The notes under the pieces: model-generated | The model's database searches: none | Told to the model about the DNA's origin: nothing | What the model saw: only the letters and a program-made list of their open reading frames with translations | Origin: Streptomyces lydicus | GTDB taxonomy: Bacteria; Actinomycetota; Actinomycetes; Streptomycetales; Streptomycetaceae | Reading direction: 5' to 3' | NCBI RefSeq assembly: GCF_000717345.1 | Contig: NZ_JNZA01000012.1 | Coordinates: 1 to 64,000 of the forward strand | DNA: 64,000 nucleotides | In this document: piece after piece, positions 30,922-39,610 of the stretch | Numbering within the stretch: position 1 is the first letter of the stretch | Layout: every line of letters begins with the position of its first letter | Position numbers and translations under genes: made by a program

Positions 30922-31647
30922 ATGGATGCCCGGACCGAAACGGACGTCGCCCATGTCGCGGCAGCGATCGGGGACCCCTCGCGCGCCAAGGTGCTGCTGG
31001 CCCTCGCCGGGGGCGGTGCGCTGCCGGCCAGCGCCCTCGCGGCCGAGGCCGGCGTCAGCAACTCCACGATCAGTGGCCATCTCGCCAAACTCCTCGACGC
31101 CCGGCTGCTCACCGTCGAGCACGACGGCAGACACCGCTACTACCGGCTGGCCACCACGGACGTCGCCCGCGCCCTGGAGCAGCTCGCCCTGATCGCCCGC
31201 CCGCTGCCGGTGCGCTCCCTGAACGCGGACACCCGCGCCAAGGCGCTGCTACGGGCCCGCCTGTGCTACGACCACCTCGCCGGCCGGCTCGGCGTCGCCG
31301 TGATGGACGCCCTCCAGGAGAACGACATCCTGACCGCCGAGCACACCGGTACGGCCGGCGCCACCGCCGTCGCCTACGCCGTCACCCCGCACGGCCACCA
31401 GGAACTGAGCGCCTTCGGCGTCGACCCGGACCGGCTGCCCCGCCGCCGTACCGGCGTCCGCTACTGCGTCGACTGGGCCGAACAGCGCCACCACCTGGCG
31501 GGCGCGCTCGGCGCTGCGCTCACCGCCCGGATGTTCGCCCTGGAATGGCTCCGGCACGGCCGGTACCGCCGGGTCGTACACCTCACCGACGGGGGCCGGG
31601 AGGGCCTCGCGACGACCTTCGGGGTGGATGTCGGCCAGATCTTCTGA
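30922..31647 (+). CDS. ArsR-family winged-helix regulator
   Basis: 241 residues. The winged helix occupies about residues 5-80 (Ile-Gly-Asp-Pro-Ser-Arg-Ala-Lys-Val-Leu, then Val-Ser-Asn-Ser-Thr-Ile-Ser-Gly-His-Leu-Ala-Lys-Leu as recognition helix, and His-Asp-Gly-Arg-His-Arg-Tyr-Tyr as wing). No cysteine pair typical of metal sensors is seen, so it probably senses an organic ligand through its long C-terminal part. It is divergent from the DHA2 exporter across a palindrome, the layout of a repressor-efflux pair. The frame stays open upstream to an ATG at 30835, inside the operator, which is unlikely to be the start. Confidence 0.88.
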   Translation: MDARTETDVAHVAAAIGDPSRAKVLLALAGGGALPASALAAEAGVSNSTISGHLAKLLDARLLTVEHDGRHRYYRLATTDVARALEQLALIARPLPVRSLNADTRAKALLRARLCYDHLAGRLGVAVMDALQENDILTAEHTGTAGATAVAYAVTPHGHQELSAFGVDPDRLPRRRTGVRYCVDWAEQRHHLAGALGAALTARMFALEWLRHGRYRRVVHLTDGGREGLATTFGVDVGQIF

Positions 31648-31734
31648 GGGCGTTCGTGGACGCTGGATTCCCGTCCGGTGATCGTCGAGTAGGGTCCGGC
31701 GGGCCGGAACAGTGAATCCAAGGAGAACGTTTTC

Positions 31735-33378
31735 GTGTCAGAGCGTCAGGTATCAGACGGGGCCGACGGGGCCGGCGCACCGGAAGTGCAGGCGCAGGAG
31801 CGCCGATTGCACCGGGACCTGGGGTTCTGGGGGCTGACCGGCATCGGCTTCTCCAACATCGTCGGCTCCGGATGGCTGTTCGCCGCGATGTACGCGGCGC
31901 AGGTGGCCGGGCCGGCGGCGCTGCTGTCCTGGGTCGGGGCGGGCCTGCTGTGCGGTCTGATCGCCCTGGTCCTGATCGAGCTGGGGGCCTCCCGGCCGGA
32001 GGGCGGCGGCACGGTCCGCTGGCCGCTGTTCGCCAGCGGACGGCTCGTGGGCACCGTGATCGGCTGGTCGACGCTGCTCTCGGTGGGCGGTACCGCGGCC
32101 GAGATCAGCGCGATCATGCAGTACGCCGCGCACTACATCCCCGGCATCTACAACGGCCACACCCTGACCGTCTCCGGACTGGCCCTGGCCACCGGGCTCA
32201 GCGTGCTGCTGACGGTGCTGAACTGGTTCGCGGTGCGGATGTTCGCCAAGCTCAACAACCTGATCTCGGTGTTCAAGATCGCCGTCCCGGTGATCACCGT
32301 GTGCGCGCTGATTGCCTCCGGCTGGCACACCGGCCGGCTGACGGACCACGGTGGCTTCGCCCCGTACGGCTACGTCGCCTGTCTGACCGCGCTGGCCGGC
32401 GGCGGCATCGTCTACTCCGTCAACGGCTTCCAGGCCCCGCTCGACTTCTCCGGCGAGACCCGCAACCCCCGCCGCACCATCCCGGGCGCCGTCCTCACCG
32501 GCATCGGCCTGGCCGTGGCCATGTACCTCGCCCTGCAACTGGCCTTCCTCTTCACCGTCCCCGAGAACCTCCTCGGCCACGGCTGGCAGGGCGTCTCCTT
32601 CGACTCGCCGTTCGGCCAGCTCGCCCTCATCCTCAACCTGCACTGGCTGTCCAGCCTGCTCTACGCGGACGCGGTGATCTCGCCCGGCGGCTCGGCATAT
32701 GTGGGCGTGGCCATCGACGCGCGGCACACCTACGCGCTCGCCAAGAACGGCACCATCCCCCGCTACTTCATGAAGGTCAACGAGCGCTACGGCATCCCGC
32801 GCCGGGCACTGGTCATCAACCTGCTGGTCATCGTGGTCTTCCTGCTGCCGTTCGGCGGCTGGCAGGACATCGTGAGCGTCATGGGCGACATGTACCTGCT
32901 GATCTACGCCGCCTCCGCCGTCGCCGTCGCGGTCTTCCGTGCCGAACCGGGCGGCGAGACCGCCGGCTGGGTGCCCGGGCTGCGCTGGATCGCCCCGCTG
33001 AGCTTCGTCGTGGCGAGCGAGTTCGTCTACTGGTCCGGCTGGCACGACCTGCGCCTCGCCCTGCCGCTCGTCCTCGTCGGCGTGCTGATCTTCCTGGTCA
33101 TGCGCCGTCCCGGCGCCCGCGGCGGCACCGCGGCCGTCGAGAGTGACGGCGCCGGCCCCAGCCGCCCGCTGGCCGCCGAACTGCGCACCGGCGCCTGGCT
33201 CGTGGTCTACCTCGTCGCCCTGACGCTGCTGTCCTGGCTCGGCACCTTCGAGGGTTCCGGCCGGCTCCCCGCCCCGTACGACTCGCTGACGGTGGCCGTC
33301 CTGGCGCTCGCGGTCTTCTTCTGGGCCGTCCGCTCCGGCGTCCGTCACCTGCTCGCGAAGCGCCCCGCGGCGGCGTGA
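31735..33378 (+). CDS. APC-superfamily amino-acid permease
   Basis: 547 residues with 12-14 membrane helices. The first helix carries Gly-Ile-Gly-Phe-Ser-Asn-Ile-Val-Gly-Ser-Gly-Trp, the unwound substrate site of APC transporters. The GTG start has AAGGAG at good distance and a TAGGGT -10-like hexamer at 31690. The substrate is unknown; general similarity is to aspartate/basic amino-acid permeases. It stands alone, after the ArsR-type gene. Confidence 0.9.
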   Translation: MSERQVSDGADGAGAPEVQAQERRLHRDLGFWGLTGIGFSNIVGSGWLFAAMYAAQVAGPAALLSWVGAGLLCGLIALVLIELGASRPEGGGTVRWPLFASGRLVGTVIGWSTLLSVGGTAAEISAIMQYAAHYIPGIYNGHTLTVSGLALATGLSVLLTVLNWFAVRMFAKLNNLISVFKIAVPVITVCALIASGWHTGRLTDHGGFAPYGYVACLTALAGGGIVYSVNGFQAPLDFSGETRNPRRTIPGAVLTGIGLAVAMYLALQLAFLFTVPENLLGHGWQGVSFDSPFGQLALILNLHWLSSLLYADAVISPGGSAYVGVAIDARHTYALAKNGTIPRYFMKVNERYGIPRRALVINLLVIVVFLLPFGGWQDIVSVMGDMYLLIYAASAVAVAVFRAEPGGETAGWVPGLRWIAPLSFVVASEFVYWSGWHDLRLALPLVLVGVLIFLVMRRPGARGGTAAVESDGAGPSRPLAAELRTGAWLVVYLVALTLLSWLGTFEGSGRLPAPYDSLTVAVLALAVFFWAVRSGVRHLLAKRPAAA

Positions 33379-33447
33379 GCCGGGGGGCGGGCCCGTCGGC
33401 CGTCAAGCGGAAGCCAAACCGCGCAAATATGATGAATCGGGAAAGGC

Positions 33448-33468
33448 GGGCTCTCCCCCCGAGAGCCC
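33448..33468 (+). terminator. Hairpin between permease and phosphatase genes
   Basis: GGGCTCTC (33448-33455) pairs with GAGAGCCC (33461-33468) around a C5 loop. It could end the permease transcript or lie in the leader of the phosphatase gene. Confidence 0.5.
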
Positions 33469-33528
33469 CATGAGGCCAGGTCAGGAAGCCAACGCGGACT
33501 GCCGCACGGCGCGCCCCCGCAGAGGCCC

Positions 33529-34452
33529 ATGTCCCGATGCACCTGGGAGCGATCCATGCTTCGGCGTCGTCCCCCGCCGCCCGCGAGCGCCGACGATCTG
33601 CTGACGACGCTCGGCCGGCTGACCGCGCAGGCACGGGAGGGCGCCGAGAAGCAGCGCGCCCGCGTCGAACTGGCCGAGGCCCTGCAGCGCGAGATGCTGC
33701 CGAAGCGGCTCCCGGAACTGCCCGGGCTGCGTACCGCCGCCACCTACGCGCCCGCCCGCCACGGGCTCGACATCGGAGGGGACTGGTACGACGGCTTCCC
33801 GCTGCCCGACGGCTCGCTCGCCTTCTCCATCGGTGACGTCCAGGGCCACGACGTGGAGGCGGCCGCCTTCATGGGACAGATCCGGCTCGCCCTCCGTGCG
33901 GTCGCCGCGCACGCCGCCGACCCCGGAGAGGTGCTGAGCCGGGCCAACGACCTGCTGCTCTCGGTGGACTGCGGGCTCTTCGCGACCTGCACCTTCGTCC
34001 GCTTCGACCCGGTCGCCTGGACGCTCTCCAGCGCCCGGGCCGGGCATGTGCCCGGCGTCTGGGCCACCACCGACGGCCGCTTCGGCCTCGCCGACGACCC
34101 CGGCGGCCTGCCGCTGGGCATCGTGCCGGGGGAGAGCTACCCCGTCGCCCACCGCCGGCTCTCCACCGCCGGCGCCCTGGTCCTGCTCACCGACGGGGTC
34201 GTGGAGGGGCCGTCGTTCCCGATAGAAGCGGGGCTGAACCAGGTGACCCGGCTGGTCAGCGCCAATGCCGGGGAAAGCCCGGCCACGGTGGCCGGGGCGG
34301 TGATGAGCGTGGCGGAGTTCACCGGGCACACCGACGACGCGGCGGTGATCGTGCTGCGCTTCGACGGCGGCGACGGCCAGGACCGGGTGAAGCGCGGAGC
34401 GGGCGCGCGTGTCGTGGCCGGCGCCCGGCCGCCCGCGTTGTCTGATGGCTGA
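33529..34452 (+). CDS. PP2C-type (SpoIIE) phosphatase
   Basis: 307 residues. A short coiled-coil-like region (about 30-55) precedes a complete SpoIIE/PP2C domain: Gly-Gly-Asp-Trp-Tyr-Asp, Gly-Asp-Val-Gln-Gly-His-Asp, Ala-Arg-Ala-Gly-His and Thr-Asp-Gly-Val carry the Mn-binding Asp residues. These enzymes dephosphorylate anti-anti-sigma factors in partner-switching pathways. No sensory domain is fused. Instead the gene overlaps the MASE1 membrane-sensor gene by eight bases, which suggests a split sensor-output pair. Confidence 0.92.
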   Translation: MSRCTWERSMLRRRPPPPASADDLLTTLGRLTAQAREGAEKQRARVELAEALQREMLPKRLPELPGLRTAATYAPARHGLDIGGDWYDGFPLPDGSLAFSIGDVQGHDVEAAAFMGQIRLALRAVAAHAADPGEVLSRANDLLLSVDCGLFATCTFVRFDPVAWTLSSARAGHVPGVWATTDGRFGLADDPGGLPLGIVPGESYPVAHRRLSTAGALVLLTDGVVEGPSFPIEAGLNQVTRLVSANAGESPATVAGAVMSVAEFTGHTDDAAVIVLRFDGGDGQDRVKRGAGARVVAGARPPALSDG

Positions 34453-35440
34453 TGTGGTGCGCCCCGAGGTACTCCGTCGTCCCGCACCGGCAATCCTGAC
34501 GATCCTCGCGCTCGCCGCCGTCTACTGGGCGTCCGCACGGATCGGCCTGCTCGACCAGGTGGTGATCGCCGGTACCGTGGTCACGCCGTTGTGGCCCCCC
34601 ACCGGCATCGCGCTGAGCAGCCTGCTCCTGCTGGGGCTGTGGACCTGGCCCGGCATCGCCCTCGGCACCGTCCTGGTCATCGCCACCCTCACCCGCCCCG
34701 ACATCGCCGCCCTCGGCGTCATCGCGGGCAACACGCTCGCCCCCGTCTGCTCCTGCCTGATGCTGCGCAGCGTCGGTTTCCGCGTCGAACTTGACCGGCT
34801 GCGCGACGGGGTGGCGCTGGTCGCCCTCGGAGCCTTCGCCGGGATGGTGATCAGCGCGACGCTGGGCAGCGGCACCCAGGTGCTGGCCGGCCAGCTGCCA
34901 CCCGGGGACTTCTGGCGGGCCTGGGCGGCGTGGTGGGTGGGCGACGCGATGGGCATCCTCGTGATCACCCCGCTGGTGCTCGCCCTGCGGAGGATCCGCT
35001 GGCCCCGGTACGTCCTCACGGTGCGCTGGGCGGAGGCGGCGGCACTGCTGGCCGCCACCGTCGTGGTCTCCCTGGTGGTGGTCAGGAGCGACATCTCGCT
35101 GCTCTTCCTGGTCTTTCCGCTGATCGTGTGGGCGGCGCTGCGCTTCCAGCTGGCCGGCGCGGCCCCGTGCGTGCTGATCGTGTCCGTGCTGGCGATCTCG
35201 TCGGCGATCGGCCGCAACGGGCCGTTCCAGGGCCGGAGCCTGCTGGCGGCGATGATCAACCTCCAGGCGCTCAACGCGTCCGCCGCGCTCACCGCGCTGC
35301 TGCTGTCGGCGATCGTCACCGAGCAGAACGCCATCCGGCGCAAGATCGAACTGGCCTGCCGGGAGCTGGCCGAGGTGGTCGACCGGCTCGCGCCGGGGGA
35401 GAGCCGGCGCCGCTGGCCGCCGGAGAACGGCCCGCGCTGA
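34445..35440 (+). CDS. MASE1-domain integral membrane sensor
   Basis: 331 residues with eight or more membrane helices: the MASE1 signature Val-Thr-Pro-Leu-Trp-Pro-Pro-Thr-Gly-Ile-Ala in helix 2 and Trp-Trp-Val-Gly-Asp-Ala-Met-Gly-Ile-Leu later. MASE1 normally sits in front of a kinase, GGDEF or phosphatase domain. Here only about 45 cytosolic residues follow, so no output domain is attached. The ATG at 34445 overlaps the upstream phosphatase stop, making that phosphatase its likely output. It converges with the ligase gene, only 10 bp apart. Confidence 0.88.
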   Translation: MADVVRPEVLRRPAPAILTILALAAVYWASARIGLLDQVVIAGTVVTPLWPPTGIALSSLLLLGLWTWPGIALGTVLVIATLTRPDIAALGVIAGNTLAPVCSCLMLRSVGFRVELDRLRDGVALVALGAFAGMVISATLGSGTQVLAGQLPPGDFWRAWAAWWVGDAMGILVITPLVLALRRIRWPRYVLTVRWAEAAALLAATVVVSLVVVRSDISLLFLVFPLIVWAALRFQLAGAAPCVLIVSVLAISSAIGRNGPFQGRSLLAAMINLQALNASAALTALLLSAIVTEQNAIRRKIELACRELAEVVDRLAPGESRRRWPPENGPR

Positions 35441-35450
35441 GCCGCGGCCC

Positions 35451-36518
35451 TCACCGGTCGGCGTGCAGTAGTTCCCCCAGGTCGTAGCCCACCGGCTCCT
35501 CCAACTGGTCGTAGGTGCAGCTCTCCGGCGTACGGTCGGGCCGCCAGTGCCGGAACTGCGCGGTGTGCCGGAACCGGTCGCCCTCCATGTGGTCGTAGGC
35601 GACCTCGCACACCCGCTCCGGGCGCAGCGGCACCCACGACAGGTCCTTGCCGCCGCTCCACCGGCTGGGCCCGCCCGGCATCCGCCGCGACGCGTGCGCC
35701 GCCTCGTCCGCCCACGCCCCCCACGGGTGCTCCGTGACGTCGTCCAGCCGCAGCGGCTCCAGCTCCTCGACGAGCGCGCGGCGCCTGGCCATCGGAAAGG
35801 AGGCGCACACCCCGACGTGCTGGAGCTGCCCCTCGGCGTCGTGCAGGCCCAGCAGCAGCGAGCCGACCACCGGCCCGCTCTTGTGCAGCCGGTAGCCGGC
35901 GACGACACAGTCCGCGGTGCGGGCATGCTTGATCTTGTACAGGGCGCGGTCGCCGGGCCGGTACGGCAGATGGAGCGGCTTGGCCACCACCCCGTCCAGC
36001 CCCGCTCCCTCGAACTGGGTGAACCAGCGGCGCGCCAGCTCCTGGTCCGTCGTCGCGGGCGCCGTGTACACCGGCGGCCGGGCCGGCCGCAACGCCTCGA
36101 CCAGCGCCTCCCGGCGCGCCGATTGCGGTTCGGCGGTCAGCGCCCGGGTGTCCAGGGCCAGCAGGTCGAAGGCGACGAGGGAGGCGGGGGTGCGTTCGGC
36201 GAGGGTACGGACCCGGGAGTCCGCGGGGTGGATGCGCTCCAGCAGTTCCTCGAAGTGCAGCCGCCCGTCATGGGCGATGACGATCTCCCCGTCGACGACA
36301 CAGCGCGACGGCAGCTGTTCCCGCGCCGCGGCGACCACCTCGGGGAAGTACCGGGTGAGCGGTTTCGTGGTCCGGCTGGTGATCTCGACCTCGTCGCCGT
36401 CCCGGAAGACGATTACCCGGAAGCCGTCCCATTTGGCCTCGTACTGCATGCCGGCGGGGATGTCCGTCACCAGCTTCGCGAGCATCGGGGAGACCGGGGG
36501 CATGACAGGCAGGTGCAT
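35451..36518 (-). CDS. ATP-dependent DNA ligase (LigC/LigD-ligase type)
   Basis: 355 residues. The nucleotidyltransferase motif I Glu-Ala-Lys-Trp-Asp-Gly puts the AMP-binding lysine at position 29. Motif III/IIIa (Leu-Val-Ala-Phe-Asp-Leu-Leu-Ala) and motif V (Tyr-Lys-Ile-Lys) are present, and an OB-fold domain follows. It corresponds to the ligase part of LigD and seals breaks in non-homologous end joining. It is divergent from the separate polymerase gene at 36630. The upstream frame is open far beyond the start, but coding-like sequence begins at Met-His-Leu-Pro-Val-Met. Confidence 0.92.
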   Translation of the reverse strand: MHLPVMPPVSPMLAKLVTDIPAGMQYEAKWDGFRVIVFRDGDEVEITSRTTKPLTRYFPEVVAAAREQLPSRCVVDGEIVIAHDGRLHFEELLERIHPADSRVRTLAERTPASLVAFDLLALDTRALTAEPQSARREALVEALRPARPPVYTAPATTDQELARRWFTQFEGAGLDGVVAKPLHLPYRPGDRALYKIKHARTADCVVAGYRLHKSGPVVGSLLLGLHDAEGQLQHVGVCASFPMARRRALVEELEPLRLDDVTEHPWGAWADEAAHASRRMPGGPSRWSGGKDLSWVPLRPERVCEVAYDHMEGDRFRHTAQFRHWRPDRTPESCTYDQLEEPVGYDLGELLHADR

Positions 36519-36617
36519 GGTCCCGATCCTGAGGGCTGCGGCCGGGTCCCGCGCGCCGGGCGGCCGTACCCGGCCGGGGGCGGACGCTCCTGGCGCGCGC
36601 CACCGACAGCCGCAACC

Positions 36618-36623
36618 TAGCGT
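36618..36623 (+). promoter_or_regulatory. -10 element for a leaderless polymerase transcript
   Basis: TAGCGT is followed by GGAGGC and then the ATG at 36630, exactly six bases. The GGAGG is too close to the ATG to work well as a ribosome-binding site, so leaderless initiation is likelier. Confidence 0.55.
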
Positions 36624-36629
36624 GGAGGC

Positions 36630-37643
36630 ATGGCCGGAGGCGGAGCTGTCGAGCTGGACGTCGCGGGACGCACGGTGCGCGTGTCGAACCCGGACAAGAC
36701 GTATTACCCGGAGCGCGGCTTCACCAAGCTGGACGTCGCGCAGTACTACCTCGCCGTCGCGGACGGGGTGCTGCGGGGCCTGCGCGACCGGCCCACCACC
36801 ATGCAGCGCTTCCCCGACGGCGTGCAGGGCGAGTTCTTCTACCAGAAGCGGGCGCCCAAGGGCCTGCCGGACTGGCTGCCCACCGCCCGCATCGCCTTCC
36901 CCAGCGGGCGGTTCGCCGACGAGATGTGCCCCACCGAGCCCGCCGCCGTGGTCTGGGCGGCCAACCTGGGCTGTCTGACCTTCCACCCGTGGCCGGTGCG
37001 GCGCGGCGACACCGAGCACCCCGACGAACTGCGGATCGACCTCGACCCGCAGCCCGGTACGGACTTCGCGGACGCCGTCCGGGTCGCCCACGAGCTGCGC
37101 GGCCTGCTGACGGAACACGGGCTGCGCGGCTGGCCCAAGACCTCCGGCGGCCGAGGCGTGCACGTCTATGTGCCGATCCGCCCCCGCTGGACGTTCACCG
37201 AGGTCAGACGGGCCGCGATCACCCTGGCCCGGGAGATGGAGCGCCGGATGCCGGAGCTGGTGACCTCGGCCTGGTGGAAGGAGGAACGCGGCGAGAAGGT
37301 CTTCGTCGACTACAACCAGATGGCCAGGGACCGCACCATCGCCTCGGCCTACTCGCTGCGCGCCCGGCCCCGCGCCACCGTCTCCACCCCGCTGCGCTGG
37401 GAGGAGCTGTCCGACGCCGCGCCCGAGGACTTCGACCTGCGGACCGTACCGCCGCGCTTCGCCGAACTCGGCGATGTGCACGCGGACATGGCGGAGCACG
37501 CCTTCGGGCTGGACTCCGTCCTGGAGCTCGCGGACCGGCACGCGGCGGACGAGGGCCTGGGCGATCTGCCCTACCCGCCGGACCACCCGAAGATGCCCGG
37601 CGAGCCGGCCCGGGTACAGCCCAGCCGGGCCCGCAAGCGCTGA
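36630..37643 (+). CDS. LigD-type NHEJ polymerase/primase (stand-alone)
   Basis: 337 residues forming an archaeo-eukaryotic-primase-like polymerase as in LigD: the catalytic Asp-Leu-Asp-Pro in Leu-Arg-Ile-Asp-Leu-Asp-Pro, Lys-Thr-Ser-Gly-Gly-Arg-Gly-Val-His-Val and Val-Phe-Val-Asp-Tyr-Asn-Gln are all visible. It fills gaps with ribo- or deoxynucleotides during end joining. The ligase domain is encoded separately and divergently, 111 bp away. No Ku gene lies in the window. Confidence 0.94.
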   Translation: MAGGGAVELDVAGRTVRVSNPDKTYYPERGFTKLDVAQYYLAVADGVLRGLRDRPTTMQRFPDGVQGEFFYQKRAPKGLPDWLPTARIAFPSGRFADEMCPTEPAAVVWAANLGCLTFHPWPVRRGDTEHPDELRIDLDPQPGTDFADAVRVAHELRGLLTEHGLRGWPKTSGGRGVHVYVPIRPRWTFTEVRRAAITLAREMERRMPELVTSAWWKEERGEKVFVDYNQMARDRTIASAYSLRARPRATVSTPLRWEELSDAAPEDFDLRTVPPRFAELGDVHADMAEHAFGLDSVLELADRHAADEGLGDLPYPPDHPKMPGEPARVQPSRARKR

Positions 37644-37658
37644 GGCCGGCCGGCGCGT

Positions 37659-37690
37659 CCGGTGCCGGCGGACCCGAACGGCGGCACCGG
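37659..37690 (+). terminator. Hairpin after the polymerase gene
   Basis: CCGGTGCCG (37659-37667) and CGGCACCGG (37682-37690) form a 9-bp stem, 15 bases after the stop codon. Confidence 0.5.
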
Positions 37691-37880
37691 CAGTGATCGC
37701 CGCACGCCCGGGCCGGCCTGGCCGTTCGCCCGCCGGCCGGCGCGCGGCCGCCCCGGCCCGGCATGCGCGTCCGGGGTCCGGACGGGAACATTCGCACGTG
37801 GCGAAGGACAGGAACGCACCGGCGGCGAGCGGCGGGCCCGCGCCGGCCCGGCGGGCCGCCCCGGCGGACACGGACCGCAC

Positions 37881-39104
37881 GTGAACGGGACACCGATCGA
37901 CTACGAGGCGGTGTTCCGGGTGCTCCCGGGCGGATTGCTGCTGCTCAGCCCGGAGTTCGTCATCCTCGACGTCAACGAGACCCTGCTGCACCGGGCCGGG
38001 CGGGACCGCCGCCAGGTGATCGGCCGCTACCTCTTCGACGTCTTCCCCGACAACCCCGCCGACCCCGACGCGTCCGGCATGCGCAATCTGCTGGCGTCAC
38101 TGGAGCGCGTGGTGGCCACCGGCGAGCGCGACACCATGGCGTTGCAGCGGTACGACATCGAGGCGCCCGGCCGGCCGGGGGTGTTCGCGGAGCGGTACTG
38201 GAGCCCGGTCAACTCGCCCGTCCTCGACGCCGCCGGCCGGGTCCAGCTGGTCGTGCACCGGGTCGAGGACGTCACCGAGATCGTCCGGGCCGGTGCCAGG
38301 GCACACGGCGACCGGGAGCGGATGGCGGCCGAACTCTACGCCCGGGCCCAGGAGCTCCAGGAGGTCAACGACCGGCTGCGGGCCTCGCACGCCCGGGAGC
38401 GCCAGGTGGTGCTGGCCCTCCAGGAGGCGATGCTGCCCAGGCCGCGCCCGGTGGGGCACCACCGGGCGGCGGTCCGCTACCGGCCGGCCATCGGCGCGCT
38501 GAACGTCTGCGGTGATTGGTACGACCTGGCCGAACTGCCCGGCGACCGGATGGCGGTGGCGGTCGGCGACGTCGTCGGGCACGGGCTGGACGCCGCCTGT
38601 GTGATGGGGCAGCTCCGCAGCGCGCTGAGCGCCGCTACCCAGGTCGCCGACGGCCCGGCCCGGGCGCTGGAGGTGCTGGGCATCTACGCGCGCTCCGTGG
38701 AGGGCGCGGAATCGACCACGGTGGCTCAGGCGATCATCGACTGGACCACCCACACCATCGCGTACAGCAGCGCCGGGCACCCGCCGCCGGCCCTGCTGCA
38801 CCCGGACGGCACCGTCGAGCTGCTGGACGGGGCGACCGACCCGCCGCTGGGGGCGCGGCCGGAGCATGTGGACCGCCCCGAGGCGCGGGTCCCCTTCACC
38901 GACGACGCGGTGCTGGTGCTGTACACGGACGGGCTGATCGAGCGCCGCCGCGAGGACATCGACGTCGGTCTGGCCCGGCTGGCCGGTTCGCTGGCCCGGC
39001 ACCGGGGCGCCGATGCCGAGACGCTGGCCGACGCGCTGCTGGCCGAGCTGCTTCCGCCCGGCGGAGCCACCGATGACACCGCGCTCGTCGTCATCCGGCT
39101 CTGA
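37881..39104 (+). CDS. PAS-linked PP2C (SpoIIE) phosphatase
   Basis: 407 residues from GTG 37881. A PAS domain (about 5-125, Val-Leu-Pro-Gly-Gly-Leu-Leu-Leu-Leu-Ser-Pro-Glu-Phe) leads through a coiled coil (about 140-170) to a complete SpoIIE domain with Gly-Asp-Trp-Tyr-Asp, Gly-Asp-Val-Val-Gly-His-Gly and Thr-Asp-Gly-Leu. The PAS domain would sense a small molecule or redox state and gate dephosphorylation of an anti-anti-sigma factor. The frame is open upstream to 37662, but that part codes for Arg/Gly/Pro-rich sequence. No partner sigma or anti-sigma gene is adjacent. Confidence 0.9.
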   Translation: MNGTPIDYEAVFRVLPGGLLLLSPEFVILDVNETLLHRAGRDRRQVIGRYLFDVFPDNPADPDASGMRNLLASLERVVATGERDTMALQRYDIEAPGRPGVFAERYWSPVNSPVLDAAGRVQLVVHRVEDVTEIVRAGARAHGDRERMAAELYARAQELQEVNDRLRASHARERQVVLALQEAMLPRPRPVGHHRAAVRYRPAIGALNVCGDWYDLAELPGDRMAVAVGDVVGHGLDAACVMGQLRSALSAATQVADGPARALEVLGIYARSVEGAESTTVAQAIIDWTTHTIAYSSAGHPPPALLHPDGTVELLDGATDPPLGARPEHVDRPEARVPFTDDAVLVLYTDGLIERRREDIDVGLARLAGSLARHRGADAETLADALLAELLPPGGATDDTALVVIRL

Positions 39105-39258
39105 ACATGGCGAACGCGGAATCACTTTGCCTTTTCATTGCCTCGGTTGGAGCAATTCTTGGGGCTGTTGGAGTGGCTGTTCGTCGTGTCTGCGGGGTTT
39201 GCGTCCCGGCGCGGTATTCATCGCAATGTCAGATTTCCTGCCAAACAGGAGAACGCAA

Positions 39259-39555
39259 ATGCGCAAGATCATAGGCCGTTCCGTGGCCGCCGCGGCCATC
39301 GCCGCCGCCACCGTCGTCCCGCTCGCCGGTGTGGCTTCGGCCGCCCCCGAGAAGCCGGTCGCTCAGTCGGCCAGCTACGACCACCACGGTCGCAACCACC
39401 ACCGGCACCACCACGGCTGCCACCACCACCACTTCGGCTACGACCGTTTCGGCTACGGCGGCTTCGGCGGCTACGGCAACGGCTTCGGCTACGGCAACGG
39501 TTTCGGCAACGGCTTCGGCCCCTTCGGGTTCGGTGGCCTGTTCGGCCTGATCTGA
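39259..39555 (+). CDS. Secreted His/Gly-rich small protein
   Basis: 98 residues. A Sec signal peptide ends at Ala-Ser-Ala (about residue 28). The mature chain has a dense His cluster (about 42-60, with one Cys) followed by Phe/Tyr-Gly-Asn-Gly-Phe repeats. The composition suggests a metal-binding, perhaps surface-associated or aggregating peptide. AGGAG precedes the ATG. The 39105-39258 leader region is noticeably richer in A+T than its surroundings. I do not recognise a family. A second secreted His-rich peptide is at 56510. Confidence 0.8.
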   Translation: MRKIIGRSVAAAAIAAATVVPLAGVASAAPEKPVAQSASYDHHGRNHHRHHHGCHHHHFGYDRFGYGGFGGYGNGFGYGNGFGNGFGPFGFGGLFGLI

Positions 39556-39573
39556 TCAGGAGCAGTCCAGCGA

Positions 39574-39602
39574 GGCCGCCGCAGCGTTCAGCTGCGGCGG
39601 CC
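39574..39602. terminator. Bidirectional hairpin between convergent genes
   Basis: A perfect 12-bp stem (39574-39585 with 39591-39602) with a GTTCA loop lies between the His-rich peptide gene and the acyl-CoA synthetase gene. Confidence 0.8.
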
Positions 39603-39610
39603 CCACTGCG

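Noticed and set aside
39330..39555. Thr-rich frame overlapping the His/Gly-rich peptide gene
   Set aside because: It is the +1 shadow of a repetitive coding sequence and lacks a start with a ribosome-binding site.
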